A stretch of DNA of 40,549 nt, taken from positions 1 through 40,549 of the forward strand of contig JBDZVX010000006.1 in assembly GCA_040255925.1 (NCBI GenBank), in the 5' to 3' direction. Below, one piece after another: positions 32,362 through 40,549 of the stretch. The position numbers and the translations under genes were made by a program. Position 1 is the first letter of the stretch, and each line of letters begins with the position of its first letter. The notes beneath the pieces were generated by a model. That model was not told where the DNA came from. It did no database searches and saw nothing but the letters and a program-made list of their open reading frames with translations. Origin of the DNA: Nitrolancea sp040255925 (GTDB lineage Bacteria > Chloroflexota > Chloroflexia > Thermomicrobiales > Thermomicrobiaceae).

Positions 32362-33840
32362 CTACAGGATGAAGTTGCTCAGATCATCATCCGAAACCAG
32401 GTCGCCAACACGGGTCCGGACATACTCCGCATCGATCGTGATACGTTCCCCCCGGCGTTCCGGCGCTTCGAACGACGCCTCTTCGAGGACACGCTCAACG
32501 AGCGTATGCAGCCGGCGAGCACCGATATCCTCAGTCCGCGAATTGACATCCGCGGCAAATTGGGCGATCTCCCGGCAGCCATCCTCGGCGAACTCGACCG
32601 TCACGCCCTCCGTTTGGAGGAGCTCAGCATATTGACGAGTCAACGCGTTCTCGGGTTCGGTTAGAATCGCGTAGAGGTCATCCTCGGAGAGGCTATCAAG
32701 CTCGACCCGGATCGGGAAACGGCCTTGCAACTCCGGAATCAGGTCGGATGGCCGCGCGTTATGGAACGACCCGGCGGCGATGAAGAGCATATGGTGGGTC
32801 TTCACCGGACCGTAGCGGGTCATCACGACCGAGCCTTCGACGATCGGCAGGAGATCGCGTTGGACACCTTCCCCCGACACGTCCGGGCCGTAATCCCCAT
32901 TCGGGGTGATCGTCTTATCTAGCTCATCGATGAAGACGATCCCGTCCTGCTCGGCACGTTTGATCGCCGCTTCGATGATCGCGTCCATATCGACCAGCCG
33001 GTGCGCCTCCTGCTGGGTGAGGATTCGCCGGGCTTCTCGCACCGGGACACGGCGGAACCGCCGCCGGGACACTGCCCCTTCAAGGAACTCATTGACCGTC
33101 TCATGGAGCTCCTCCGGGCTCATCCCGGCATTCAGCTCCAGCGGTGAGATGAAGGCCTCGACCTCGTTCTCCATCTCGAGCTCGACCATCTCATCCTCGA
33201 GCTTTTGCTTGCTGAGGAGATCGAGCAACCGGTTTCGCTGCCGGGTCAGCCGGCGCCGGATCGCGGCTTCACGCTTGCGGCGCGTTTCAGCATCGTGCCC
33301 GTCATCGATCTCCTTGGCCGCCTGCTTCCGAGGGGACGATCCGTTCGGGCCAATCGCGCCCTCACGCTGTTCGAGCAGCAGATCCACAAGCCGCTGCGTT
33401 GCCACACTGGCCGCCTCATCCCGGACCGATTCCAGGCATTCGCCGTGCAGCATGCTGATGCCTACTTCGACAAGATCCCGGACGATCGATTCGACGTCCC
33501 GGCCGACATAGCCGACCTCGGTGAATTTGGTCGCTTCGACTTTGATCAGGGGCGCGTCGATGATCCGGGAGACCTTCCGGACGATCTCGGTTTTCCCGAC
33601 GCCGGTTGGCCCGATCATCAGGATATTCTTCGGGAGCACGTCTTCCCGGAGGCTCTCGTCGAGCTGCTGCCGGCGCCAGCGGTTCCGGAGCGCGATCGCC
33701 ACGGCACGTTTGGCGTCCTGCTGACCGACGATATAGCGGTCGAGCTCGGCCACGATCTGCCGCGGCGTCAGCGGCTGCTCGGCGCGAGCGCCGACCGGCA
33801 GGGCCGGCCGGGTTGGTTCATTCCGCGTCTTCTGGCTCAT
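32362..33840 (-). CDS. hslU: ATP-dependent protease ATPase subunit HslU (ClpY)
   Basis: AAA+ unfoldase that feeds substrates to HslV. The 492 residues (a little longer than the usual ~440-460) include Walker A GPTGVGKT (77-84), the pore loop GYVGRD, a large inserted I-domain (about 110-285, with a charged Arg/Lys/Glu-rich stretch), Walker B IVFIDELDK, sensor ARPSDLIPELQGRFPIRVEL and the C-terminal SNFIL, whose end inserts between HslV subunits. Start MSQKTRNEPT at 33840. It overlaps the 3' end of hslV by 23 nt, so the two are coupled. Confidence 0.96.
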   Translation of the reverse strand: MSQKTRNEPTRPALPVGARAEQPLTPRQIVAELDRYIVGQQDAKRAVAIALRNRWRRQQLDESLREDVLPKNILMIGPTGVGKTEIVRKVSRIIDAPLIKVEATKFTEVGYVGRDVESIVRDLVEVGISMLHGECLESVRDEAASVATQRLVDLLLEQREGAIGPNGSSPRKQAAKEIDDGHDAETRRKREAAIRRRLTRQRNRLLDLLSKQKLEDEMVELEMENEVEAFISPLELNAGMSPEELHETVNEFLEGAVSRRRFRRVPVREARRILTQQEAHRLVDMDAIIEAAIKRAEQDGIVFIDELDKTITPNGDYGPDVSGEGVQRDLLPIVEGSVVMTRYGPVKTHHMLFIAAGSFHNARPSDLIPELQGRFPIRVELDSLSEDDLYAILTEPENALTRQYAELLQTEGVTVEFAEDGCREIAQFAADVNSRTEDIGARRLHTLVERVLEEASFEAPERRGERITIDAEYVRTRVGDLVSDDDLSNFIL

Positions 33841-34393
33841 CGAGTTGCCTAGTCGTCTCAATCGTTATCTGGCTATTGGTGTAAATACAAAGGTCAGCGG
33901 CTACCCGCATGGCGGCTTCGGCGATCTCACCGGCGTTCATCTGGGTATGCCGGAACAAAGCTCTCGCCGCCGCGGCGGCAAACGGGCCACCGCTGCCGAT
34001 CGCGGCCACGCCATCGTCGGGTTCAATGACATCTCCCTCGCCGGAGATGACCAGGAGGTGGTCGGAATCTCCCACGATCAGTTGCGCTTCGAGCCGCCGA
34101 AGATAGCGATCGGTGCGCCAATCCTTGGCGAGCTCGACCGCGGCCCGGCGAATGTTCCCCTCCCAGGTCTTGAGTTCCGTCTCGAACTTCTCCAGCAGGG
34201 TTAATGCATCGGCCACGGCACCGGCAAAACCGGCGACAACCCGTCCATCGGAGAGGATACGGATCTTTCGCGCCCCATGCTTCATCACCACGTCGCCGAA
34301 CGTCACCTGTCCGTCGCCGGCGATCGCGACTATCCCATCACGTTGTATGCCGAGAATTGTTGTCCCCCGCCACCGGGCAGTTGGTTCGTGCAT
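33818..34393 (-). CDS. hslV: ATP-dependent protease peptidase subunit HslV (ClpQ)
   Basis: The 191 residues form the proteasome-beta-like peptidase of the HslUV complex. The catalytic N-terminal Thr is exposed after removal of a ~10-residue propeptide: WRG-TTILGIQRDG, so Thr11 is the likely nucleophile. VAIAGDGQVTFGDVVMKHGARKIR with the catalytic Lys follows, then GFAGAVADALTLLEKFE and VIEPDDGVAAIGSGGPFAAAAARAL. First gene of hslVU on the minus strand. The pair is heat-shock regulated in many bacteria; no such promoter was recognised here. Confidence 0.96.
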   Translation of the reverse strand: MHEPTARWRGTTILGIQRDGIVAIAGDGQVTFGDVVMKHGARKIRILSDGRVVAGFAGAVADALTLLEKFETELKTWEGNIRRAAVELAKDWRTDRYLRRLEAQLIVGDSDHLLVISGEGDVIEPDDGVAAIGSGGPFAAAAARALFRHTQMNAGEIAEAAMRVAADLCIYTNSQITIETTRQLDEPEDAE

Positions 34394-34698
34394 TCACCCC
34401 TCGTTGTGCCTAGCCGAACTCGGGCGAAGTGCTGACCCCTTGCCCGGTCCCCCGAAGGCCAATTCTACCATTTTCCCAATACTGGCGATTAGTGAGCGGC
34501 GGAGCGCGGTGGAGCGCGGCCCCCACCCCTAACCCGAACGGCTTGGACGACAATTCGTAGGGGCAGGCCCCCGTGCCTGCCCCATGCTGTGCCTGCAACC
34601 TACGTTTGCCTTTAGGGTAATGTATTGGGCAGGCACGGGGGCCTGCCCCTACCGGCAAATTTCTGATCCGGGATGCCTGATGTACCCCACGCCCTGAA
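34394..34698. other. hslV-topA intergenic region with repeat remnants
   Basis: A fragment of the dispersed G-rich repeat (CCCCCACCCCTAACCC, about 34520-34536) is followed by a perfect 26 bp inverted repeat listed separately. No convincing ORF is present. Promoter elements for hslV (minus strand) should lie in the first ~100 nt, but I could not define them. Confidence 0.55.
34557..34652. repeat. Perfect 26 bp inverted repeat (REP/MITE-like)
   Basis: Left arm 34557-34582 begins GTAGGGGCAGGCCCCCGTGC and right arm 34627-34652 is its exact complement, with a 44 nt loop between. Each arm can also fold on itself (GGGGCAGG...CCTGCCC). It abuts a truncated copy of the other repeat family and looks like a small non-autonomous element. 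Confidence 0.75.
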
Positions 34699-36915
34699 TT
34701 ACGCCGGCTGCTTGACCCGCGCTCGCGGCGCGCTGCAAGCCGGGCAGCGAAGCTCACCACGCCGGTTGGCCTCGACCATGACGCCGCCGCAGCGCGGGCA
34801 GGACTGGTTGGTCGGCTTATCCCAACTGGAGTATTCGCAGGCCGGATAGCGGCTACAGCCGTAGAAGACGCGCCCCTTCTTCGTGCGCCGGGCCACGATC
34901 TCGCCTTCTCGGCATTCAGGGCAGGCCACGCCGATCTTCTGGAGGAGCGGCTTGGCATTCCGGCATTCCGGGAACCCGGTGCAAGCCAGGAAGCGCCCGT
35001 ACCGGCCCAGCTTGATCACCATCGGCCGGCCGCATTTCTCGCAAATCTCATCGGTCGGCTCGTCGGCGACCTTTACCGGTCCCATTTCCTTCTCGGCCCG
35101 CTCGACCGTCTCATGGAACGGCCGGTAAAACTCGCGGATGATCGGAATCCAGGCACGTTCCCCGGAGGCGATATCATCCAGGTTGTCCTCCATCTTCGAC
35201 GTGAACTGGACATCCACGATGTTGGGGAAGTGCTGGACGAGCAGATCGTTCACCACCGTGCCAAGCTCGGTTGGGAGCAGCTTGCGCTCCTCGGTAACCA
35301 CGTAGTGCCGGGCCTGGAGCGTCGTGATCGTCGGCCCATAGGTGCTCGGCCGGCCGATCCCTTCCTCCTCCAACGCCTTCACCAGACTTGCCTCAGTGAA
35401 GCGCGGCGGCGGCTGAGTAAAGTGCTGCTCCGGCAGGAGCCGCTGGAGATCGAGCAGCTCACCCTGCGCCAGCTCCGGCAGCGCGTCCCGGTCAATGTCA
35501 TCGACCGCGGCGTCGTCGTGCCCTTCGCGGTAGATCGCGATAAAGCCGGGGAACTTGATCACCGAGCCGGTCGCGCGGAAGCGATACGGCTTGGCATCTC
35601 CCGGCCGCCCGGCATCGATATCGACCGTCGTGGCATCGAAGATCGCGTTGCGCATCTGACTGGCGATGAATCGCTGCCAGATCAACCGGTAGAGCCGGTA
35701 CTGCGGCATGCTGAGGTACGGCCGGACCGACTCCGGGTCCCGCGCTGGGTCCACCGGACGGATCGCCTCGTGCGCCTCCTGGGCACCCTTCGCCTTCCGG
35801 GTATAGACCGGCGGCTTCTCCGGCACGTACTCCGGCCCAAACTTTTCGGCAATGACCTCCCGCGCGCGCGCCTGAGCCACGGCCGAGACATTCGTCGAAT
35901 CGGTCCGCATATAGGTAATCAGACCCTGGGTGCCGCTGGAACCGATCTCGACGCCTTCATACAGCTCCTGCGCGATCTGCATCGTCTTGCGCACTTGAAA
36001 ATGGAGCTTGCGCGATGCCTCCTGCTGGAGCGTGCTGGTCGTGAACGGCGCGGCTGGCCGGCGCTGCACTTCCTTCACCGTAACGCCGGCTACCTGGAAC
36101 TCCGCCCCTTCGAGCGCGTCGACGATTGCCATCGTCGAAGCTTCGTCTTTCAGCCCCGGCTTCTCGCCATTGACCCGGAAAAGGGAGGCTTTAAAGACCT
36201 TGGCTTTGCCGCCCCGCCGGCCGCCGCGCTTGGCCAGCTCGGCATCGAGCGACCAGTACTCCTCCGGGTTGAACTCCTGGATCTCGCGTTCCCGCTCGAC
36301 CACCAGCCGCAAGGCCACCGATTGCACGCGCCCGGCCGAGAGCCCGCGCTTGACCTTCTTCCAGAGCAGCGGGCTGATCTCGTAGCCCACCAGGCGGTCC
36401 AGCACCCGGCGGGCCTGCTGGGCATCGACCAGGTCCATGTTGATGGCGCGGGGATTCTTGATCGCATCCTTCACCGCGCCCGGCGTGATCTCGTGGAAGA
36501 CGATCCGGTTCACCGGCTTGCCGGTGGCGTTGGTTGCCTCGACCAGATGCCAGGCAATCGCCTCCCCCTCGCGATCCGGGTCGGTTGCCAGGAGCACTTC
36601 CTTGGCGCCCTTGACGCTTTCCCGGAGTTCCTTAATCACCTTGCTCTTCTCGCGCGGGATCAGGTAATCGGGGGTGAAATCAGCCTCCACACCAACCCCA
36701 AGCCGGCTCTTCGGCAGGTCACGCACATGCCCCATCGAGGCCTTAACGGTATAGCCACGGCCAAGGTACTTGCCGATTGTCCGCGCCTTCGCCGGCGACT
36801 CGACAATGACCAGCGTACCGTTCTCCGCGACGGTCTTCGTTGTCGAAGAACGACTCTGAGCCGGTTTCTTGGCCGTGGTCTTCTTGGTTTTCGTTTTCGT
36901 TCCTGATTCGGTCAT
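34699..36915 (-). CDS. topA: DNA topoisomerase I (type IA)
   Basis: Relaxes negative supercoils. The 738 residues have a Lys-rich N-terminal ~30-residue extension, the TOPRIM domain (LVIVESPAKARTIGKYLG; LLATDPDREGEAIAWHL), the catalytic core with nucleophile Tyr335 (GLITYMRTDS), and the HEAIRP motif region. There are three C-terminal zinc ribbons: CEKCGRPM...CTGFPEC, CPECREGE...CSRYPAC and CPRCGGVM...CPAC. The start at 36915 has only a weak ribosome site. Order and length are normal. A palindromic repeat lies upstream, between it and the sugar-nucleotide gene. Confidence 0.97.
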   Translation of the reverse strand: MTESGTKTKTKKTTAKKPAQSRSSTTKTVAENGTLVIVESPAKARTIGKYLGRGYTVKASMGHVRDLPKSRLGVGVEADFTPDYLIPREKSKVIKELRESVKGAKEVLLATDPDREGEAIAWHLVEATNATGKPVNRIVFHEITPGAVKDAIKNPRAINMDLVDAQQARRVLDRLVGYEISPLLWKKVKRGLSAGRVQSVALRLVVEREREIQEFNPEEYWSLDAELAKRGGRRGGKAKVFKASLFRVNGEKPGLKDEASTMAIVDALEGAEFQVAGVTVKEVQRRPAAPFTTSTLQQEASRKLHFQVRKTMQIAQELYEGVEIGSSGTQGLITYMRTDSTNVSAVAQARAREVIAEKFGPEYVPEKPPVYTRKAKGAQEAHEAIRPVDPARDPESVRPYLSMPQYRLYRLIWQRFIASQMRNAIFDATTVDIDAGRPGDAKPYRFRATGSVIKFPGFIAIYREGHDDAAVDDIDRDALPELAQGELLDLQRLLPEQHFTQPPPRFTEASLVKALEEEGIGRPSTYGPTITTLQARHYVVTEERKLLPTELGTVVNDLLVQHFPNIVDVQFTSKMEDNLDDIASGERAWIPIIREFYRPFHETVERAEKEMGPVKVADEPTDEICEKCGRPMVIKLGRYGRFLACTGFPECRNAKPLLQKIGVACPECREGEIVARRTKKGRVFYGCSRYPACEYSSWDKPTNQSCPRCGGVMVEANRRGELRCPACSAPRARVKQPA

Positions 36916-36953
36916 CGTTTCGACGTTTATCCTCGCGTGTGTTCGTAGGAACG

Positions 36954-37057
36954 GCCCTCACCCCCGCCCCCTCTCCCAGAATTGGGAGAGGGGAGCGAGT
37001 TCGAACGTTCCATTCCCCTCCCCTAGAATTGGGAGAAGGGTTAGGGGTGGGGGCGGC
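36954..37057. repeat. Dispersed G-rich palindromic repeat (copy 5)
   Basis: Both halves are present: CTCACCCCCGCCCC, then TCTCCCAGAATTGGGAGA, then CCCCTCCCCTAGAATTGGGAGA, ending TTAGGGGTGGGGGCGG. It lies between the manC-type gene and topA, both on the minus strand, where it could stop transcription after the former. Confidence 0.8.
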
Positions 37058-37139
37058 CCAGTCCATCATTTTCATCACAGGCTTATCATTAAGCCTTAAC
37101 CATTGGCATCCTGACCAGTTCCCATACCTTACAACGATG

Positions 37140-38216
37140 CTAGGTCAGCGATGCATCCCCCTCCTCTTTGAGCCGCTGCACGATCCGGCGCACGTCCTGG
37201 GCCCGTGAACGGTCACCGATAAAGAGCACGTCGTCGGTATCCACGATCACCAGGTTCCGTACGCCGAGTGTCGCGATCGCACGACCGTTGCCAAACAAGA
37301 GGGTCGCGCTGGTATCTTCGGCAATATGGGGCGCCCCGATCGCAATATTCTCCTCTTCGCCGCCGCCAAGGACGTCGGCGAGACTGTTCCAATCGCCAAG
37401 ATCGGTCCAGCCGAAACCGGCCGGGACAACCGCGACCCGCTTGGCATGTTCCATAATGCCATGATCGATCGTGGTGTCGCGCAAGAACGGCCAGAGCCGC
37501 TCCATCCGCTCAGCCCGCCGGGGAGTATCCCAGGCAGAGGCAATCTCCATCAGGATCTCATAAACATCCGGGAGCAACTCCCGCATCGTATCTAATAATG
37601 TCCCGGCGCGCCAGACGAACATACTCGCGTTCCACAGGTACCGGCCGCTCTCCACGTAGCGCCGGGCGGTTTCCAGGTCCGGCTTCTCCTTGAACTCCTC
37701 GACCACCCGCGGCACGAACCCATCCCGCTCCGCCAGGATCGCACCGCAGCGGATATACCCATATCCGGCTTCCGGGTAGGTTGGCCTGATACCAATGGTC
37801 ACCAAATAGTCCTGCTGGGCGACCTCGGCCGCGACCTGGACCGCCCGGCGAAACGTCTCCGGATCGCGGACATAGTGATCGGCGGCAAAGGAGCCCATGA
37901 TCGCGTCGCGGTCGTGCCGCGCAACGAGCGCGGTACCGAGGCCGATAGCCGGTCCGGTGCCGCGGGCAGCCGGTTCAACAACAACGTTGTCCTCCGGAAT
38001 CTCGGGAAGCTGGCGGCTGACGGCGGCGGCATGACAGCCCCCGGTGATCACGTACATGTGCTCACGCGGGACGATCGGAAGCAGGCGGTCAACCGTGGCC
38101 TGGAGCATCGACCGCGGACCGGGCAGCGGCAGTAGGAACTTCGGTTTCGCCGCCCGGCTGGCCGGCCAGAGCCGCGTTCCACTCCCACCCGCCGGGATCA
38201 CCGCATGGAGCTGCAT
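37140..38216 (-). CDS. manC: Mannose-1-phosphate guanylyltransferase
   Basis: Makes GDP-mannose from mannose-1-phosphate and GTP. The 358 residues show the pyrophosphorylase signature GGSGTRLWPASRAAKPK with activating Lys, then HMYVITGG, VVEPAARGTGPAIGLG and SFAADHYV. The sugar-binding GYGYIRCG, VEEFKEKPD and YLWNASMFVWRAG follow, and GFGWTDLGDWNSL near 270. It is the short form without a fused phosphomannose isomerase domain. AGGAAG and GAGGG precede the start at 38216. It provides substrate that the GT2 enzyme at 31.6 kb could use. Confidence 0.94.
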   Translation of the reverse strand: MQLHAVIPAGGSGTRLWPASRAAKPKFLLPLPGPRSMLQATVDRLLPIVPREHMYVITGGCHAAAVSRQLPEIPEDNVVVEPAARGTGPAIGLGTALVARHDRDAIMGSFAADHYVRDPETFRRAVQVAAEVAQQDYLVTIGIRPTYPEAGYGYIRCGAILAERDGFVPRVVEEFKEKPDLETARRYVESGRYLWNASMFVWRAGTLLDTMRELLPDVYEILMEIASAWDTPRRAERMERLWPFLRDTTIDHGIMEHAKRVAVVPAGFGWTDLGDWNSLADVLGGGEEENIAIGAPHIAEDTSATLLFGNGRAIATLGVRNLVIVDTDDVLFIGDRSRAQDVRRIVQRLKEEGDASLT

Positions 38217-38256
38217 CCCTCATCTTCCTTTCACGGGAACGGCATGGCCACGGGCA

Positions 38257-39336
38257 TCATACGCGGACATAATGATGGGCGCCGGCATCCCGAATGAATC
38301 CCTTCAGCTGCATCTGCAAGAGCAACGCACTGAGCCGGCTGACATGCATCCCCAGCTCAAGCGCCAGTTCGTCGACGTGCCGGGGCTCAGCGCTCAAGAG
38401 TCCCAGCACATCACGTTCATCCCCGGTCGCCGGCAGCGCCCGGCGGATCTCCATCTCCACCTGGCGCGTACCGAGATTCAGATCGGCAAGCACGTCCTCG
38501 GGGGTCGTGGCAAGTACCGCGCCATCTCGCAGGAGCCGCAACGGCCCCTCGCTGGTCGATGCCAGCGCCGAGCCCGGCACCGCGAACACCGTCCGGCCCT
38601 GCTCCGCCGCGAAATTCGACGTGATCAAAGCGCCACTCTTGCGCGGCGCCTCCACCACAATAACACCTAACGACAACCCGCTGATCAAACGATTACGGAT
38701 TGGAAAGTTCCCGGCATCGGGCCGGGTACCGAGCGGGAACTCCGAGACCAGCGCGCCCTGCGTAACGATCCGCTCGGCGAGCCCGCGATGCTCCGGCGGA
38801 TAGATCGTATCGAGCCCGCAGCCGAGAACCGCGATCGTCCGCGCGCCGTTCTCCAGCGCCGTCGTGTGTGCCACACCGTCGATCCCACGGGCCAAACCGC
38901 TCACAATCGTCACGCCCGCCTGAGCGAGCCCGGCGCAGAGCCGCCGCGTCATCTCCCGGCCGTAGGACGTGGCGCGCCGGGTTCCGACGACGCCGACCGC
39001 CGGCGCGTCTTCCTCCCCCAGCGAGCCACGGACATAGAGCACCGGCGGCGGGCTGGAGATCTCACGGAGCAGACGCGGGTAGGCATCATCAGCCAGCGTC
39101 ACGATCTCAACACCGGCGCGATGCACGCGCTCCAGCTCCGCGTCGAGTGCAATCCGGCCACGCGTTTTCAGCACCGCTTCGGCGGCCCGCTGATTCAGCC
39201 CGCTGGCGCGAAGCTCGGGAAGACTCGCCTCCCAGGCACGGGCCAGGCTGCCGAAATGCTCGATCAGTCTCGCCAGGCGCGTCGCACCGATCCCGGGCAC
39301 CAGATGAAACCCGAGCCAGTACGGCGTCTCTTCCAT
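38257..39336 (-). CDS. dprA: DNA processing protein DprA (Smf)
   Basis: Binds incoming single-stranded DNA and loads RecA during natural transformation. The 359 residues start with a helix-hairpin-helix/SAM-like region (WLGFHLVPGIGATRLARLIEHFG). The Rossmann-like DprA core follows: PPVLYVRG, VGVVGTRRATSYGREMTRRL, VTIVSGLARGIDGVAHTTAL, IAVLGCGLDTIYPPEH, VSEFPLG, FPIRNRLISGLS and SGALITSNFAAEQGR. A C-terminal winged helix (about 300-359) ends in KGFIRDAGAHHYVRV. The start at 39336 has GGGAGGG upstream; the longer frame runs into repeat DNA and is rejected. Confidence 0.95.
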   Translation of the reverse strand: MEETPYWLGFHLVPGIGATRLARLIEHFGSLARAWEASLPELRASGLNQRAAEAVLKTRGRIALDAELERVHRAGVEIVTLADDAYPRLLREISSPPPVLYVRGSLGEEDAPAVGVVGTRRATSYGREMTRRLCAGLAQAGVTIVSGLARGIDGVAHTTALENGARTIAVLGCGLDTIYPPEHRGLAERIVTQGALVSEFPLGTRPDAGNFPIRNRLISGLSLGVIVVEAPRKSGALITSNFAAEQGRTVFAVPGSALASTSEGPLRLLRDGAVLATTPEDVLADLNLGTRQVEMEIRRALPATGDERDVLGLLSAEPRHVDELALELGMHVSRLSALLLQMQLKGFIRDAGAHHYVRV

Positions 39337-39522
39337 CCCACCCTCCCCGTCAATCCATGACTTGATCGAAACGTTATACGGGACGGATAGCGCACGCGTC
39401 AACGCGGGCGGCAGCCACATGACGGAGTTAGGGCGTGACGGACACCGGTTCTCATTGTAGATCATGACGAATGATCCAGACCAGGGGAGAGGCCGGACCA
39501 ATTCGACGGCGGGCATGCGATG

Positions 39523-39666
39523 GCCGGCAACGCGCGGCGGTAAACCGATGATCGAGAATACGCAACCAGCAGCGCGGGGCGAATCGGTGTAGGCGGAGTC
39601 GAATCCGTCAACGCGCGGCGGTAAACCGACCGCGCTCACAGGCCGAAGCCGGCTGAAAGCCGGCTG
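39523..39666. repeat. REP-like repeat block, left arm
   Basis: 39523-39642 is the exact inverted copy of 40233-40352 (120 bp, no mismatch); similarity continues with a few changes to 39666. Each arm holds two copies of AACGCGCGGCGGTAAACCGA 81 bp apart. The end nearest the transposase carries AGCCGGCT-GAA-AGCCGGCT, able to form a hairpin. Confidence 0.9.
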
Positions 39667-39757
39667 GTCCCGGGAAAGCGGATGATGGTACGTTCATCGA
39701 TGAGGCGATTTCTGGGGATGCGAAGGCCGTCGAGGTCTTCGGAATGGGGAAGGAACG

Positions 39758-40192
39758 ATGCCGTACTGGCGCCTCTTCTACCATCTGATCTGGGCACTGA
39801 TCTGGGCAACGCGGGATCGACAGCCTCTGATCGTTCCCGAGCTACGGCCGGAGCTGGATCAATTGCTGATCGCGGCAGCGCGAAAGAACGGCATATTCGT
39901 TCATGCCGTCGGCGGCATCGAGCATCACGTGCATATGGCGGTATCGATCCCACCGGCATTATCGGTTGCTAACGCCGTTGGCCGTCTCAAAGGGAACAGC
40001 GCCCGCGCGCTGAACCGTCAACCCGGTGACGGCTTCGGCTGGCAGACCGAACACGTTGCCGTGGCGTTCGCCGAACGCCACCTACCTCACGTGGTGGCCT
40101 ACGTGACCGATCAGCCTCATCACCATGCAAACAACACCCTCTGGCCGATGCTGGAATACCTCGGAGGACGCGGTGCCCCTGATGGCGACTAA
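39758..40192 (+). mobile_element. REP-associated / IS200-like Y1 (HUH) transposase gene
   Basis: The 144 residues match the Y1 transposase fold: an N-terminal strand (FYHLIWALIWATRDRQPLI), the HUH metal motif H57-V-H59 in GGIEHHVHMAVSIPP, a central helix (VGRLKGNSARALN) and the catalytic Tyr115 in AYVTDQPHHHANN. Such enzymes cut and join single-stranded DNA at hairpin-bearing ends; the REP-associated branch (RAYT) acts on REP sequences. Here the gene is centred between perfect 120 bp inverted repeat arms containing REP-like units. The start follows AAGGAACG. All motif residues are present, so it may be active. Confidence 0.88.
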
Positions 40193-40208
40193 TGCCGTTT
40201 CTCCGTCC

Positions 40209-40400
40209 TCAGCCGGCTTTAGCCGGGTTCGTCCTGTGAGCGCGGTCGGTTTACCGCCGCGCGTTGACGGATTCGACTCCGCCTACACCGATTCGCCCCG
40301 CGCTGCTGGTTGCGTATTCTCGATCATCGGTTTACCGCCGCGCGTTGCCGGCTGCGCATCCCTACCATCGGTTCACCACCGCGCGGAGCCGGCTCGACGG
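40209..40400. repeat. REP-like repeat block, right arm and extra units
   Basis: The exact 120 bp match to the left arm is 40233-40352; similarity with a few differences starts near 40209 (AGCCGGCTTTAGCCGG). Units starting TCGGTTTACCGCCGCGCGTT lie at 40246 and 40327, with degenerate ones near 40288 and at 40368 (TCGGTTCACCACCGCGCGG), giving a ~40 bp period. After 40400 no gene or signal was recognised to the window end. Confidence 0.85.
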
Positions 40401-40549
40401 ACCTGTCGTCGATGATCCACCGCCGCGCGAAGAACGTGATCGTGATCAGCGGGGCATCTTTTGCACCCCCACGGCCGGTACGGAACCCCCGGCGGTGCTA
40501 GAATGCGTGTCACGGGCGCGTACCCCAGCAGCGTGACAATGCAGTATCA

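Noticed and set aside
35113..36906. Long plus-strand ORF opposite topA
   Set aside because: Same reasoning: topA is unambiguous and the antisense translation has shadow-like composition.
37082..37103. Another Pho-box-like site (CTTATC, ATTAAG, CTTAAC)
   Set aside because: Spacing is 13 or 8 bp and not 11 bp, and it lies downstream of the adjacent gene.
39337..39639. N-terminal extension of dprA
   Set aside because: The extra codons run through the REP-like repeat; the conserved protein begins at 39336 behind a strong ribosome site.
40209..40400. CRISPR array from repeated TCGGTTTACCGCCGCGCG units
   Set aside because: Units are unevenly conserved, there are only two exact copies per arm, the whole block is mirrored on the other side of a transposase, and no cas gene is near.

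Overview
This 40.5 kb window is a GC-rich bacterial chromosome segment, mostly housekeeping genes. The likely source is a Thermomicrobia-type member of the Chloroflexota (Sphaerobacter/Nitrolancea-like). That is an inference from the GC-rich codon use, a short class I KARI in an ilvBNC operon, an F420-type DDN reductase, HslUV, frequent GTG/TTG starts and many G-rich palindromic intergenic repeats. No rRNA or tRNA gene was recognised.

Layout. 1-5.5 kb: the end of a membrane-anchored protein, a Rieske-domain protein, a DDN reductase, an orphan Phd-type antitoxin, a membrane protein and a small duplicated zinc-ribbon protein. 5.5-9.3 kb: ilvB-ilvN-ilvC (branched-chain amino acid synthesis) behind a strong promoter and a ~300 nt structured leader that looks like an attenuator. 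9.4-13.2 kb: an intramembrane-protease-like protein, rpsO and pnp, with an elaborate stem-loop before pnp. 13.2-15.4 kb: an OmpR-type two-component system on the minus strand, convergent with pnp. 15.4-19.1 kb: an accessory stretch with a doubtful small membrane protein, a coupled pair of secreted proteins behind a phased CCTAGG array, and the C-terminal remnant of a tyrosine recombinase.

19.2-30.4 kb is a phosphate island: an unpaired response regulator, pstSCAB, phoU, an unknown small gene, an HD-domain protein, a PhoBR-type pair (minus strand) and a DUF47-PiT transporter pair (minus strand). Arrays of a C(T/C)TAA(C/T)-like motif repeating every 11 bp, resembling PhoP/PhoB boxes, lie in front of the regulator-pst operon, the unknown gene at 24.8 kb and the start of the 15.8 kb segment. 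They may form a local Pho regulon.

30.6-39.3 kb, all minus strand: ROK sugar kinase, family 2 glycosyltransferase, hslV-hslU, topA, mannose-1-phosphate guanylyltransferase and dprA. 39.5-40.4 kb: a Y1 (HUH) REP-associated transposase flanked by perfect 120 bp inverted copies of a REP-like tandem repeat. The most notable non-coding signals are the ilv leader, the 11 bp Pho-like arrays, the pnp leader stem and the transposase/REP module.
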